Assembly (NCBI RefSeq): GCF_030373265.1
Contig: NZ_JAUCZC010000010.1
Location: forward strand, 1 to 64,000
Length of the DNA stretch: 64,000 bases
Reading direction: 5' to 3'
Source: Blastomonas sp.
GTDB taxonomy: Bacteria; Pseudomonadota; Alphaproteobacteria; Sphingomonadales; Sphingomonadaceae
This document shows, piece by piece, positions 46,120-54,998 of this stretch (within the stretch, counting starts at the first letter, position 1; the number at the start of each line of letters is the position of its first letter). The position numbers were made by a program, and so were the translations under genes. The notes under the pieces are model-generated. The model was not told the origin of the DNA and made no database searches. It saw nothing but the letters and a program-made list of their open reading frames with translations.

Positions 46120-47238
46120 ATGCCGGTGCTTGATGCAGAGCATCTCGCGCGCATCCGGTTGCTGCGGACCGATCGCATAGGCCCGGTCAGCTTTGCCCAG
46201 CTTATGGCCCGCTTCGGCGCTGCTACGGTCGCGATCGAGGCGCTGCCAGATCTGGTCCAGCGGGCAGGGGGCCGCGCGATCCGGATCGCGACGCCCGCGC
46301 AGGTCACCGCCGAAGTCGCCCGCGTGGAGGCGGCTGGGGCGCGCTACCTTTTCGCCGATGATGGCGATTACCCCGCCTTGCTGGGGCATATCGACAACGC
46401 CCCGCCGGTTCTGACCATCCGCGGCGACCACGCACTGCTGCGGCGGCCTGCGATCGCAATGGTCGGCGCGCGCAATGCATCTGCCGCCGCGTGCCGCTTT
46501 GCCCGGCAGATCGCAGGCGAACTCGCCGAGGCGGGCTATCTCGTGGTCTCGGGGCTGGCGCGCGGGATCGATACCTCCGCGCACGAAGGCGCGATGCGGA
46601 TCGCAGGTGGCGGACTGGCCAGCACCGCTGGCGTGATCGCATCGGGGATCGACATCAGCTACCCGCCCGAGAATCGCGATCTTCAGACCGAGATGGGCGA
46701 GCGGGCGCTGGTCATTGCCGAACAGCCGCCGGGGACCGAACCGCTGGCGCGGCATTTCCCCTATCGCAACCGCATCATCGCCGGAATGGCGCTGGGCACT
46801 CTGGTGGTCGAGGCGGCACCCAAATCGGGCTCGCTGATCACCGCGCGGCTGGCGGCCGAGGCGGGGCGCGACGTCATGGCGATTCCCGGTTCACCGCTCG
46901 ATTCGCGCTCGCGCGGCTGCAACGAGCTGATCCGCAGCGGAGCGACGCTGGTGCAAAGCGTGGGCGATATCCTTGAACTGATCGAACCTTTTGCTGGCGC
47001 GCAGGTCCAGAAGGTGGCGGCGCCTGCGCTGCGCTATGCCGCGGCAGTGCCGGTTGCCGAGCCCGACGACCACGCCCGCGCTGCGCTGGTCAGCCTGCTC
47101 AGCGTAGCGCCGGTGGGGATCGACGAGCTGGTGCGCCAATCGGGGATCGAAAGCGGCGCGGTGCAGATGATCCTGCTCGACCTGGAACTGGCCGGGCTGA
47201 TCGAGCGGCACGCGGCGGGCCGGGTATCGCTCATCTGA
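46120..47238 (+). CDS. dprA: DNA-processing protein DprA
   Basis: A 372-aa single-strand DNA-binding protein that loads RecA during natural transformation. An N-terminal helical SAM-like region is followed by the Rossmann-like core (VGARNASAAACRFARQIAGE, VVSGLARGIDTSAHEGAM, GTLVVEAAPKSGSLITARLA, VMAIPGSPLDSRSRGCNELI). Near the C-terminus a DprA winged helix is visible (LVSLLSVAPVGIDELVRQSG). Length and order are standard. No other competence genes occur in the window. Confidence 0.93.
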   Translation: MPVLDAEHLARIRLLRTDRIGPVSFAQLMARFGAATVAIEALPDLVQRAGGRAIRIATPAQVTAEVARVEAAGARYLFADDGDYPALLGHIDNAPPVLTIRGDHALLRRPAIAMVGARNASAAACRFARQIAGELAEAGYLVVSGLARGIDTSAHEGAMRIAGGGLASTAGVIASGIDISYPPENRDLQTEMGERALVIAEQPPGTEPLARHFPYRNRIIAGMALGTLVVEAAPKSGSLITARLAAEAGRDVMAIPGSPLDSRSRGCNELIRSGATLVQSVGDILELIEPFAGAQVQKVAAPALRYAAAVPVAEPDDHARAALVSLLSVAPVGIDELVRQSGIESGAVQMILLDLELAGLIERHAAGRVSLI

Positions 47239-47345
47239 CGTGTCACTGATCTGACCCCGTTTATCGCCTATGGACGCCCTTGACGAATGCGGATAACCGG
47301 CCCCAGCTTATACGCACACGCGAGAGCTTTCAGAAAGTCCAATCA

Positions 47346-49949
47346 ATGCAACTGGTTATCGTCGAGTCGCCGGCCAAGGCCAAGACCATCGAAAAATACC
47401 TTGGCTCCGATTATCGGGTGCTGGCCTCGTACGGTCATATCCGCGACCTCGCCCCCAAGGATGGCTCGGTCGATCCCGACAATGATTTCGACATGGTCTG
47501 GGAGGCGTATGCCGACAAGACGCGGCAGTTGAAGGCGATCACCGACGAGGCCAAGAAGGCCGACCGACTGATCCTCGCGACCGACCCTGACCGCGAGGGC
47601 GAGGCGATCAGTTGGCATGTTCTGGAAGTGCTGACCAAGCGCAAGGTGCTGCCAAAGGAGGTCGAGCGCGTCACCTTCAACGCGATCACCAAGAAAGCGG
47701 TGACCGAGGCGATGGCCGCGCCGCGCCAGCTCGATACCGATCTGATCGATGCCTATCGTGCGCGCCGCGCGCTCGATTATCTGGTGGGCTTCACGCTCTC
47801 GCCGGTGCTGTGGCGCAAGCTGCCCGGTGCCAAGTCGGCAGGCCGCGTGCAGTCAGTCGCGCTCAGGCTGATCGTCGAGCGCGAGCGCGAGATCGAGGCG
47901 TTTACCGCGCAGGAATATTGGTCGGTGACTGCGCAGATGGAGCAGGGGGGCCAGCCCTTCACCGCGCGGCTTGTCAGGCTCGAGGGCGAAAAGCTCGACA
48001 AACTGTCGCTGGGTAATGCTGGTGCTGCCGACGCCGCCAAGGCCAAGGTCGAGGCTGGGCATTTCGTGGTCGAGACGGTCGAGACCAAGCCCTTGAAGCG
48101 CAACCCGCCGCCGCCGTTCACCACCTCGACGCTGCAGCAGGAGGCCGCGCGCAAGCTCGGCTTCTCGGCCAGCCACACGATGCGGATCGCGCAGTCGCTC
48201 TACGAGGACGGCGCGATCACCTATATGCGGACCGACGGGGTGCAGATGGACCCCGGTGCGATCCAGGAAGCGCGCAAGGCGATTTCGGACCGCTATTCGG
48301 GGCATTACCTCCCCGAGACCCCGCGCCAGTACCAGACCAAGGCCAAGAACGCGCAGGAAGCGCATGAAGCGATCCGGCCCACCGACTTCAGCCGCGACAA
48401 GGCCGGATCGGGCGATCATGCCCGGCTCTATGACCTGGTGTTCAAGCGCGCGCTCGCCAGCCAGATGGCGACCGCTTTGCTCGAGCGCACCGTGGTCGAA
48501 CTGGTCGATGGTACCGGCCGCACCGCGCTGCGCGCCAACGGTCAGGTCGTGAAGTTCCCCGGCTTTCTCGCGCTCTACGAGGAAGGGCTCGACGACAGCG
48601 ACAGCGAAGACGGCGGCCTGTTGCCGATCATGTCGAAGGGTGACAGCCCGGCGAAGAAGTCGGTCGATGCGGTCCAGCATTTCACCCAGCCGCCGCCGCG
48701 CTTTTCCGAAGCGTCGCTGGTCAAGCGCTTGGAAGAGCTGGGCATCGGCCGCCCGTCGACCTATGCCTCGATCATCCAGGTGCTGAAAGATCGCAGCTAT
48801 GTGAAGGTCGAGAAAAACCGTTTCTTTGCAGAGGAATCGGGGCGATTGCTCACGGGCTTTCTCGAGCGGTTCTTCGAACGCTATGTCGCCTATGACTTCA
48901 CCGCCGGGCTCGAGGACCAGCTCGATGACGTCAGCGGCGGGCGCGCCGAATGGCGCGCGGTGCTCGAGGCGTTCTGGCGCGACTTCAAGCCCAAGACCGC
49001 CGAGGTCATGGAGCAGAAGCCCTCTGAGATCACCGCCGAGCTCGACATCTTCCTCGAGCCGTATCTGTTTCCCAAACAGGCCGATGGCGGCGATCCGCGG
49101 CTGTGCCCGAAGTGTGGCGAGGGTCGCCTCGCGCTGCGCGGCGGCAAGTTCGGCGCGTTTGTGGCGTGCTCGAACTATCCCGAGTGCAAATACACCCGCC
49201 GGTTCGCGCAAGGCGGCGGCGAGGGCGATGGCGCCGACACGGGCCCCGAGGAACTGGGCAACGATCCTGTGACCGGCGAACCCGTCACCAAGCGCTCGGG
49301 CCGGTTTGGCCCTTATGTCCAGCTTGGCGAAGGCAAGGAAGCCAAGCGCTCGTCGATCCCCAAGGACGTTCCGGGCGAAGACTTCGGGCTCGAATGGGCG
49401 CTCAAGCTGCTCTCGCTGCCGCGCGAGATCGGTGTGCATCCTGAAACCGGCAACGTCATCACCGCGAGCATCGGCCGTTATGGCCCGTACCTGTCGCACA
49501 ACGGCAAATACGCCAAGCTTTCGGGCACGATGGAGGTGTTCGAGACGGGTATGAACGCAGCCGTGGTCAAGCTCGCCGAGGCGCTCGCCAACCCGGGCCG
49601 CTCACGCAGCGCGCCCGAACCGCTCAAGGTGCTGGGCAAGAACCCCGCGACCGACACCGACGTCAAAGTTATGGAAGGCCGCTACGGGGCTTACGTCACC
49701 GACGGCAGCGTCAATGCGACGATCCCCAAGGACGTGAACAAGGACGAGCTGACGCTTGACGTCGCGCTGCAACTGATCGCCGAACGCGCGGCCAAGGCGC
49801 CTGCCAAGAAGGGCAAGAAGCCAGCGGCGAAGAAGGCCGCGCCGAAGAAAGCGGCGGCGAAGAAGGACGCTCCGGCCAAGAAGCCTGCTGCGAAAAAGGC
49901 TCCCGCAAAGAAGCCGGCTGCGAAGAAGCCAGCAAAGACAGAAGCCTGA
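47346..49949 (+). CDS. topA: DNA topoisomerase I
   Basis: An 867-aa type IA topoisomerase relaxing negative supercoils. TOPRIM domain at the start (LVIVESPAKAKTIEKYLG, LILATDPDREGEAISWHVLE). The nucleophilic tyrosine is Tyr293 in AITYMRTDGVQMD. GRPSTYASIIQVLKDRSY follows. One zinc-ribbon with four Cys is visible (LCPKCGEGRL and FVACSNYPECKYTRRF), then two or more TopoI repeat units. The last 45 residues are a Lys-Ala-Pro repeat tail typical of alphaproteobacterial TopA and probably bind DNA. I chose ATG 47346 because it starts directly at the conserved MQLVIVESPAK; an ATG at 47280 would add 22 non-conserved residues. Confidence 0.95.
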   Translation: MQLVIVESPAKAKTIEKYLGSDYRVLASYGHIRDLAPKDGSVDPDNDFDMVWEAYADKTRQLKAITDEAKKADRLILATDPDREGEAISWHVLEVLTKRKVLPKEVERVTFNAITKKAVTEAMAAPRQLDTDLIDAYRARRALDYLVGFTLSPVLWRKLPGAKSAGRVQSVALRLIVEREREIEAFTAQEYWSVTAQMEQGGQPFTARLVRLEGEKLDKLSLGNAGAADAAKAKVEAGHFVVETVETKPLKRNPPPPFTTSTLQQEAARKLGFSASHTMRIAQSLYEDGAITYMRTDGVQMDPGAIQEARKAISDRYSGHYLPETPRQYQTKAKNAQEAHEAIRPTDFSRDKAGSGDHARLYDLVFKRALASQMATALLERTVVELVDGTGRTALRANGQVVKFPGFLALYEEGLDDSDSEDGGLLPIMSKGDSPAKKSVDAVQHFTQPPPRFSEASLVKRLEELGIGRPSTYASIIQVLKDRSYVKVEKNRFFAEESGRLLTGFLERFFERYVAYDFTAGLEDQLDDVSGGRAEWRAVLEAFWRDFKPKTAEVMEQKPSEITAELDIFLEPYLFPKQADGGDPRLCPKCGEGRLALRGGKFGAFVACSNYPECKYTRRFAQGGGEGDGADTGPEELGNDPVTGEPVTKRSGRFGPYVQLGEGKEAKRSSIPKDVPGEDFGLEWALKLLSLPREIGVHPETGNVITASIGRYGPYLSHNGKYAKLSGTMEVFETGMNAAVVKLAEALANPGRSRSAPEPLKVLGKNPATDTDVKVMEGRYGAYVTDGSVNATIPKDVNKDELTLDVALQLIAERAAKAPAKKGKKPAAKKAAPKKAAAKKDAPAKKPAAKKAPAKKPAAKKPAKTEA

Positions 49950-49953
49950 CGCA

Positions 49954-50090
49954 ACCCTCTCCCCTCCCGCTTGCGGGAGGGGTGGCTGAGCCGAAGGCGA
50001 AGACGGGGTGGGCCTGTAACGTTGCGAACTCCCGGCCCACCCCGGTCTGGCAAGCCAGACCTGCCCCTCCCGCAAGCGGGAAGGGAGAGG
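49954..50090. repeat. Palindromic repeat after topA
   Basis: The left block (CCTCTCCCCTCCCGCTTGCG, 49955 onward) and the right block (CCCCTCCCGCAAGCGGGAAG, 50064 onward) are mostly complementary. Each also contains its own CCCGC/GCGGG hairpin. A central GGTGGG/CCCACC pairing adds to the fold. It lies between topA and the hydrolase gene and may end topA transcription. Confidence 0.75.
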
Positions 50091-50159
50091 ACTGGTCGCT
50101 TCGTGCTGGCCTTACAGATCGTCATTAACAGCAACAGCGCCCCTTGCTAAACATCCGGC

Positions 50160-50951
50160 ATGGCGGGGCAATCGATCTATTTTCACGGCATTCCCGGAGG
50201 TCCAGGCGAGTTGACGCTGTTTGGCGAAGGCTTGGACACTGGGCACGGCGACGTGCACGTGGTTGACCGCTCAAACGCAAAAGATTGGGCCGACGCCGAC
50301 CGATACTTGCAGCACCTTGCAGATGCGATCCGAACACAATTTCCCGACCAGCCATTGCGCCTGATAGGCTTCTCGCTGGGGGCGAGTGCGGCGCTGCGCA
50401 CGGCGCCCTATCTGGGATTGCAGGTCACCGGAATTGACCTGATCTCTGCTGCGGCACCGCTGACGCTGGGCGATTATCTGGGTGGCATGGCAGGCGCGCC
50501 GGTGTTCAAACTGGCGAGGTCGTGGCCGACGTTGTTTGCAGGAATCGTGCGTCTTCAGTCGATCGCGGCTCGGCTTGCCTCGGGCAAGCTTTACGATGCG
50601 CTGTTTGCCTCGGCGCAGGGTGCTGATTTGGCGCTTAGCAAAGATCCTGCGTTCAAGGCAGCGATGCTGTCGATCCTGCAGCATTCGCTCGGGGCGGGGC
50701 TATCGACCTACCGCCGCGAGATCGCGCTCTATGTCGAGGACTGGGAGGATGAACTGGGCCGCGTCACGCCGCCCGTCACACTCTATCACGGGACTGCTGA
50801 CAACTGGTCACCGGTCGCAATGGCGCAGGACCTTGCCGGTCGGCTGCCCAATGTCGCGGCCGTCCACCTGCTCGACGACCTTGCGCATTATTCGACATTG
50901 CGCGAATATTGGCGGCTTTACTTCACCCAACCCAGCCCAATCGTTTCATAA
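50160..50951 (+). CDS. Alpha/beta hydrolase
   Basis: A 263-aa protein with the alpha/beta hydrolase fold. The oxyanion segment YFHGIPGGPGEL and the nucleophile elbow LIGFSLGASAAL (Ser about residue 74) are clear; an Asp in YHGTADNWSP and the His in DDLAHYSTLREYW complete the triad. The substrate is unknown. The lid region (residues about 100-180) is helical. It ends overlapping the convergent era gene by about 34 bases, an unusual but possible arrangement. Confidence 0.85.
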   Translation: MAGQSIYFHGIPGGPGELTLFGEGLDTGHGDVHVVDRSNAKDWADADRYLQHLADAIRTQFPDQPLRLIGFSLGASAALRTAPYLGLQVTGIDLISAAAPLTLGDYLGGMAGAPVFKLARSWPTLFAGIVRLQSIAARLASGKLYDALFASAQGADLALSKDPAFKAAMLSILQHSLGAGLSTYRREIALYVEDWEDELGRVTPPVTLYHGTADNWSPVAMAQDLAGRLPNVAAVHLLDDLAHYSTLREYWRLYFTQPSPIVS

Positions 50952-51826
50952 ATCTCGCGGTCCTCGTCCCAGCCTTCCTGCACCTTGACGTGCAGATAGA
51001 GGTGGACCTCGACGCCGAGCACCTTGGCGAGCTCGGTGCGGGCCTTCTCGCCGATTTCCTTGATCCGCGATCCGCCCTTGCCGAGCACGATCGCGCGCTG
51101 GGTGTCGCGGGCGACGAGGATCTGCTGGTGGATCTCGACCGAGCCGTCCTTGCGGGTGACGTATTTTTCAGGGACCACCGCGCTGGCATAGGGCAGTTCC
51201 GCGTGGAGCTGGTTGAAGAGCTGCTCGCGGGTGATCTCGGTCGCGAGGATGCGCTCGCTGGCGTCGGAAACCTGGTCTTCGGGGAAGTGCCACGCGCCCT
51301 CGGGCATCGCATCGGCGAGAAACGCCTTGAGCTCGGGGACGCCGTCGCCGGTCTGCGCGCTGACGAAGAACACTTCATCGAACTGGCCCGCGGCGTGCAG
51401 CTTCTGCGCCTGGATCAGCAATTTGTCCTTGGCGGCGATATCGACCTTGTTGAGCACCAGGATCTTGCGCTCTTTCCGGGTGGCGAGCTGCTCGACCAAC
51501 GTCGTCAGCCGATCGTTGAGCTTGGCCTTGGCATCGACGACGAGTGCGATCACGTCCGCACCGTCCGAGCCTTCCCACGCGGCGCTGACCATCGCGCGGT
51601 CGAAGCGGCGGTTGGGGTCGAAGATGCCGGGCGTGTCGACCAGCATCAGCTGAGTGTTGCCGGCGATCGCGATGCCGAGCAGCCGGACGCGCGTGGTCTG
51701 TGCCTTGGGGCTGGTGATCGCGACCTTCTGGCCGACAAGCTGGTTAACCAAGGTAGACTTGCCGGCATTGGGTGCGCCGATGACGGCGACGAGGCCGCAG
51801 CGGGTTGAAATAGGGGTATCGGTCAT
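50918..51826 (-). CDS. era: GTPase Era
   Basis: A 302-aa GTPase that binds 16S rRNA during 30S subunit maturation. G1 is IGAPNAGKSTLVNQLVG, G3 is VDTPGIFDPNRRFDRAM, G4 is VLNKVDIAAKD, and G5 lies in VFFVSAQTGDGV. The C-terminal KH domain shows VLGKGGSRIKEIGEKARTEL and VKVQEGWDEDREIYETIG. The start overlaps the stop of rnc by four bases. It is the third gene of a lepB-rnc-era operon on the minus strand. Confidence 0.95.
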   Translation of the reverse strand: MTDTPISTRCGLVAVIGAPNAGKSTLVNQLVGQKVAITSPKAQTTRVRLLGIAIAGNTQLMLVDTPGIFDPNRRFDRAMVSAAWEGSDGADVIALVVDAKAKLNDRLTTLVEQLATRKERKILVLNKVDIAAKDKLLIQAQKLHAAGQFDEVFFVSAQTGDGVPELKAFLADAMPEGAWHFPEDQVSDASERILATEITREQLFNQLHAELPYASAVVPEKYVTRKDGSVEIHQQILVARDTQRAIVLGKGGSRIKEIGEKARTELAKVLGVEVHLYLHVKVQEGWDEDREIYETIGLGWVK

Positions 51827-52497
51827 GTGTTGTGCTCCGCCAGAAACTGCCGTGCGGCATGCGTTTCGGCTTCCTGTTTGCTGGTCCCGGTCGCCTCTGC
51901 GGCGCCCAGTCCCTTGATTTCGACCCGCACGGTGAAGCGCAGATCATGGTCGGGCCCGGACTTGCCGAGCATGGTGTAGGTCGGCGTCTTGCGGTTGCGC
52001 GCAGCGGCCCATTCCTGAAGTTCGGACTTGGGGTGCCGCGGCGCTTCGGCAATGTCGCTGATGCGCTCGGCCCAGTGCCGTTCGATGAAGCTGCGTGCGC
52101 TGGCCAGACCGCCGTCCAGATACAGCGCGCCGATCAGCGCTTCGACGACATCGCCCAATATGTTGGTGCTGCCTGCGCCGCCATCGTCGCGCGCCTGCTT
52201 GCCCAGCCGGATCAGCGCGCCAAGGTTGCAGGCGCGGGCGATATCCGCGCAGCTTTCACGCGAGACCAGCCGGTTGAGAAACGCGGACATTTGCCCTTCG
52301 GCGGCCTTGGGGAAGCGGGCATAGAGAAGGTCTGCCATGACCATGCCGAGCACCCGGTCACCCAGAAACTCCAGCCGCTGATAGTCCGGCGTCTGACCGG
52401 TGCTGCCATGGGTCAGCGCCTGCACGAACAGGGCGGGGTTGCTCGGCGCGTGGTCGATGATCGGCGCCAGCGCCGACAGATCGACGGGATTGCTCAA
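51823..52497 (-). CDS. rnc: Ribonuclease III
   Basis: A 224-aa double-strand-specific RNase. The signature RLEFLGDRVLGMVMADLLY contains the catalytic acidic cluster, and DVVEALIGALYLDGG gives the second set. The C-terminal dsRNA-binding domain reads SELQEWAAARNRKTPTYTML to TGTSKQEAETHAARQFLA. I use TTG 52497, whose TTGA overlaps the lepB stop with GGAAGG just upstream; a longer frame inside lepB is less likely. Confidence 0.93.
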   Translation of the reverse strand: MSNPVDLSALAPIIDHAPSNPALFVQALTHGSTGQTPDYQRLEFLGDRVLGMVMADLLYARFPKAAEGQMSAFLNRLVSRESCADIARACNLGALIRLGKQARDDGGAGSTNILGDVVEALIGALYLDGGLASARSFIERHWAERISDIAEAPRHPKSELQEWAAARNRKTPTYTMLGKSGPDHDLRFTVRVEIKGLGAAEATGTSKQEAETHAARQFLAEHNT

Positions 52498-53306
52498 AAG
52501 CCTTCCCCGATACGGTCCCAGCGCGCGGCAGTGAACCAGGTCCATGGCAGGAACCAGCTCGCCGAGCCATCGGTGGAGAACACCGTCACCAGCGCGCGAC
52601 CAACCAGGTGATCCTGCGGCACGATGCCGATGCCCTGGCCTTCGACCGCAGGGAAGCGGCTGTCGAGGCTGTTGTCGCGGTTGTCGCCCATCAGGAACAT
52701 ATGCCCTTCAGGCACGACGATCGCTTCGGTGGTGTCACGCGGCGCATCGATCAGGTCGAGCACATAATAGGATTTGCCACCGGGCAGCGTCTCGCGAAAG
52801 CGCGGATAGCTGCACACCGCGGCGCCTTCGCTGCCGGGCACCTCGAAGCTGCGGTCGTAGCAGCGGGTGTTGGGCGACACCGGGATCACGAAATCGGCGA
52901 CCCGCCGCCGTTGCACGGCCTTGCCGTTCAGCCATACGGTGCCGTCGCGCATTTCGATGGTGTCGCCGGGCAGGCCGATGACGCGCTTGATATAGTCGGC
53001 GCCAGCTGTCGGCGGTGCCTTGAACACGACGACATCGCCGCGCTCGGGCTGGCTCGCCAGGACCCGTCCGGGAATGATCGGCAGGTTGAACGGCATCGAG
53101 TAGCGCGAATAGCCATAGGACCATTTCGACACGAGCAGATAGTCGCCCACGACCAGCCGCGGCTGCATCGATTCCGACGGGATATTGAACGGGGAAATGA
53201 TGAAGCTGCGCAAGATAAAGAAGAAAATCGCCAGCTTGACCAGAAACTGCAGAAAATCCGCCGTTTCAGACTTGGCTTTCGGGGCGTTTGCGACGGTTTC
53301 GGTCAT
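52494..53306 (-). CDS. lepB: Signal peptidase I
   Basis: A 270-aa membrane protease removing signal peptides from secreted proteins. After one membrane helix (FLVKLAIFFFILRSFIISPF) comes the catalytic serine Ser46 in NIPSESMQPRLVVGDYLLVS. The general base is Lys107 in GADYIKRVIGLPGD. GHMFLMGDNRDNSLDSRF is the late signature. The first 16 residues form an acidic and basic cytosolic tail. It heads the lepB-rnc-era operon. Confidence 0.95.
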   Translation of the reverse strand: MTETVANAPKAKSETADFLQFLVKLAIFFFILRSFIISPFNIPSESMQPRLVVGDYLLVSKWSYGYSRYSMPFNLPIIPGRVLASQPERGDVVVFKAPPTAGADYIKRVIGLPGDTIEMRDGTVWLNGKAVQRRRVADFVIPVSPNTRCYDRSFEVPGSEGAAVCSYPRFRETLPGGKSYYVLDLIDAPRDTTEAIVVPEGHMFLMGDNRDNSLDSRFPAVEGQGIGIVPQDHLVGRALVTVFSTDGSASWFLPWTWFTAARWDRIGEGF

Positions 53307-53443
53307 TTTCTCCCTTTGCGGATGACCCTATGCCCCGTCAAGCCCCTGTCGATCAGCGGCAAGTGGTTTGGCAAGCCTCTCGCCAAGCTGGATATGCCCC
53401 GCTAAACCCGCCTCGTCCCGAAGCCTGAAGAAAGAGAACAGCC

Positions 53444-54961
53444 ATGCCGCACAGCGCCGATGCCATCTGGCAATCGATTGCAAATCACCCCCGCCAGACG
53501 CTTGGCCAGCTGTTCACCGAGGACGCGGACAGGCTGGCGCAGCTGTCGCAACGCTTGCCCGTTGGCGGCACGGACATATTGTTCGATTTTTCCAAGACCC
53601 ATCTGGATAGCGGGCTGATCGCACGTTTCGGCGAACTTGCCGAGGCGATGCACCTGGCCGGGATGCGTGACCAGTTCCTGTCGGGGGCGAAGATCAACAC
53701 CAGCGAGGACCGGGCGTCCGAACACCCCGCCGAGCGCGGCATGGGCGCTGCCGATGCGGTCGAACAGGCAACCGCGCTCCACGCTCGGATGGCGGCGCTG
53801 GTCGAAGCCATCGAAGAAGGGCTGCTCGGCGAAATCCGCCATATCCTGCACATCGGCATCGGCGGATCGGCGCTGGGTCCCAAATTGGTGATCGATGCAC
53901 TGTGCCGCGACAGCGACCGTTATGACGTCGCCGTGGTCGCGAACGTCGATGGCGAGTCCCTGTCCGAGGCGGTGGCCAATTTCGATCCTGCCAAGACATT
54001 GGTCGCGATCGCATCGAAGACCTTCACCACCACCGAAACGCTGATGAACGCCAACAGCGCGATCGAATGGCTGCGCGAGGGCGGGGTGGACGATCCCTTT
54101 GGCCAGCTGGTCGCGCTGACCGCTGCGCCCGACAAGGCCGCCGAATGGGGCATCGACGAGACCCGCATCCTGCCGTTCGCCGAGAGTGTCGGCGGACGCT
54201 ACTCGGTGTGGTCGAGCATCGGCTTTCCAGTCGCGATGGCGCTGGGCAACGAGGGGTTCGCGGCATTCCGCGCCGGTGCGCTCGCGATGGACCAGCATTT
54301 CGCCACCGCCCCCTGGGAGCGCAACCTGCCGGTGCTCGCGGCCTTTGCCGACCTGTATTACGCGCAGGTCCGTGGCTGCCAGACGCGGGCGGTGTTCGCC
54401 TATGACGAGCGGTTGCGGTTGCTGCCCGACTATCTCCAGCAGCTCGAGATGGAGAGCAACGGCAAGCTGGTGATGCGCGACGGTTCTGCGCTCACCCGGC
54501 CCAGCGCGCCGATCACTTGGGGCGGGGTGGGCACCGACGCCCAGCACGCGGTATTCCAGCTGCTCCATCAAGGCACGCATCTGGTGCCGGTGGAGTTTAT
54601 CGCGGCGCGGCTTTCGGTGCATGAATTCGACGAGGCGCACCACCGTGCGTTGCTCACCAACTGCTTTGCGCAAGGGGCGGCGCTGATGCAGGGCAAGGCC
54701 AGCGACGACCCGCAGCGCAGCTATCCCGGCGACCGGCCATCGGTGACGATCCTGCTCGACAACGTTGACCCAGCGAGCCTGGGGGCGATGCTGGCGTTCT
54801 ACGAACACCGCACCTTCGCCAACGCGATGCTGCTGGGGATCAATCCTTTTGACCAGTTCGGTGTTGAATTGGGCAAGGAAATCGCCAAATCCATGGACAA
54901 CCGCCAGTCCGGCGATTTCGACCCTTCCACCGCCGCGCTGATCGAGGCTGCAGGTCTGTAA
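53444..54961 (+). CDS. pgi: Glucose-6-phosphate isomerase
   Basis: A 505-aa glycolytic and Entner-Doudoroff linked enzyme interconverting glucose-6-phosphate and fructose-6-phosphate. IRHILHIGIGGSALGPKLVI and VALTAAPDKAAEWGIDETRI are visible, as are FSESVGGRYS-like FAESVGGRYSVWSSIGFPVA and the C-terminal LGINPFDQFGVELGKEIAK. The length is slightly shorter than the 549 of E. coli, as is common in alphaproteobacteria. Start is ATG 53444. Confidence 0.95.
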   Translation: MPHSADAIWQSIANHPRQTLGQLFTEDADRLAQLSQRLPVGGTDILFDFSKTHLDSGLIARFGELAEAMHLAGMRDQFLSGAKINTSEDRASEHPAERGMGAADAVEQATALHARMAALVEAIEEGLLGEIRHILHIGIGGSALGPKLVIDALCRDSDRYDVAVVANVDGESLSEAVANFDPAKTLVAIASKTFTTTETLMNANSAIEWLREGGVDDPFGQLVALTAAPDKAAEWGIDETRILPFAESVGGRYSVWSSIGFPVAMALGNEGFAAFRAGALAMDQHFATAPWERNLPVLAAFADLYYAQVRGCQTRAVFAYDERLRLLPDYLQQLEMESNGKLVMRDGSALTRPSAPITWGGVGTDAQHAVFQLLHQGTHLVPVEFIAARLSVHEFDEAHHRALLTNCFAQGAALMQGKASDDPQRSYPGDRPSVTILLDNVDPASLGAMLAFYEHRTFANAMLLGINPFDQFGVELGKEIAKSMDNRQSGDFDPSTAALIEAAGL

Positions 54962-54998
54962 GGGCCGTTCCCATTCCGATTCCCGGGAGTTTGAGTAC

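Noticed and set aside
47853-49499. A 548-codon open frame antisense to topA
   Set aside because: topA is certain on the other strand; this frame is a codon-bias shadow without domains.
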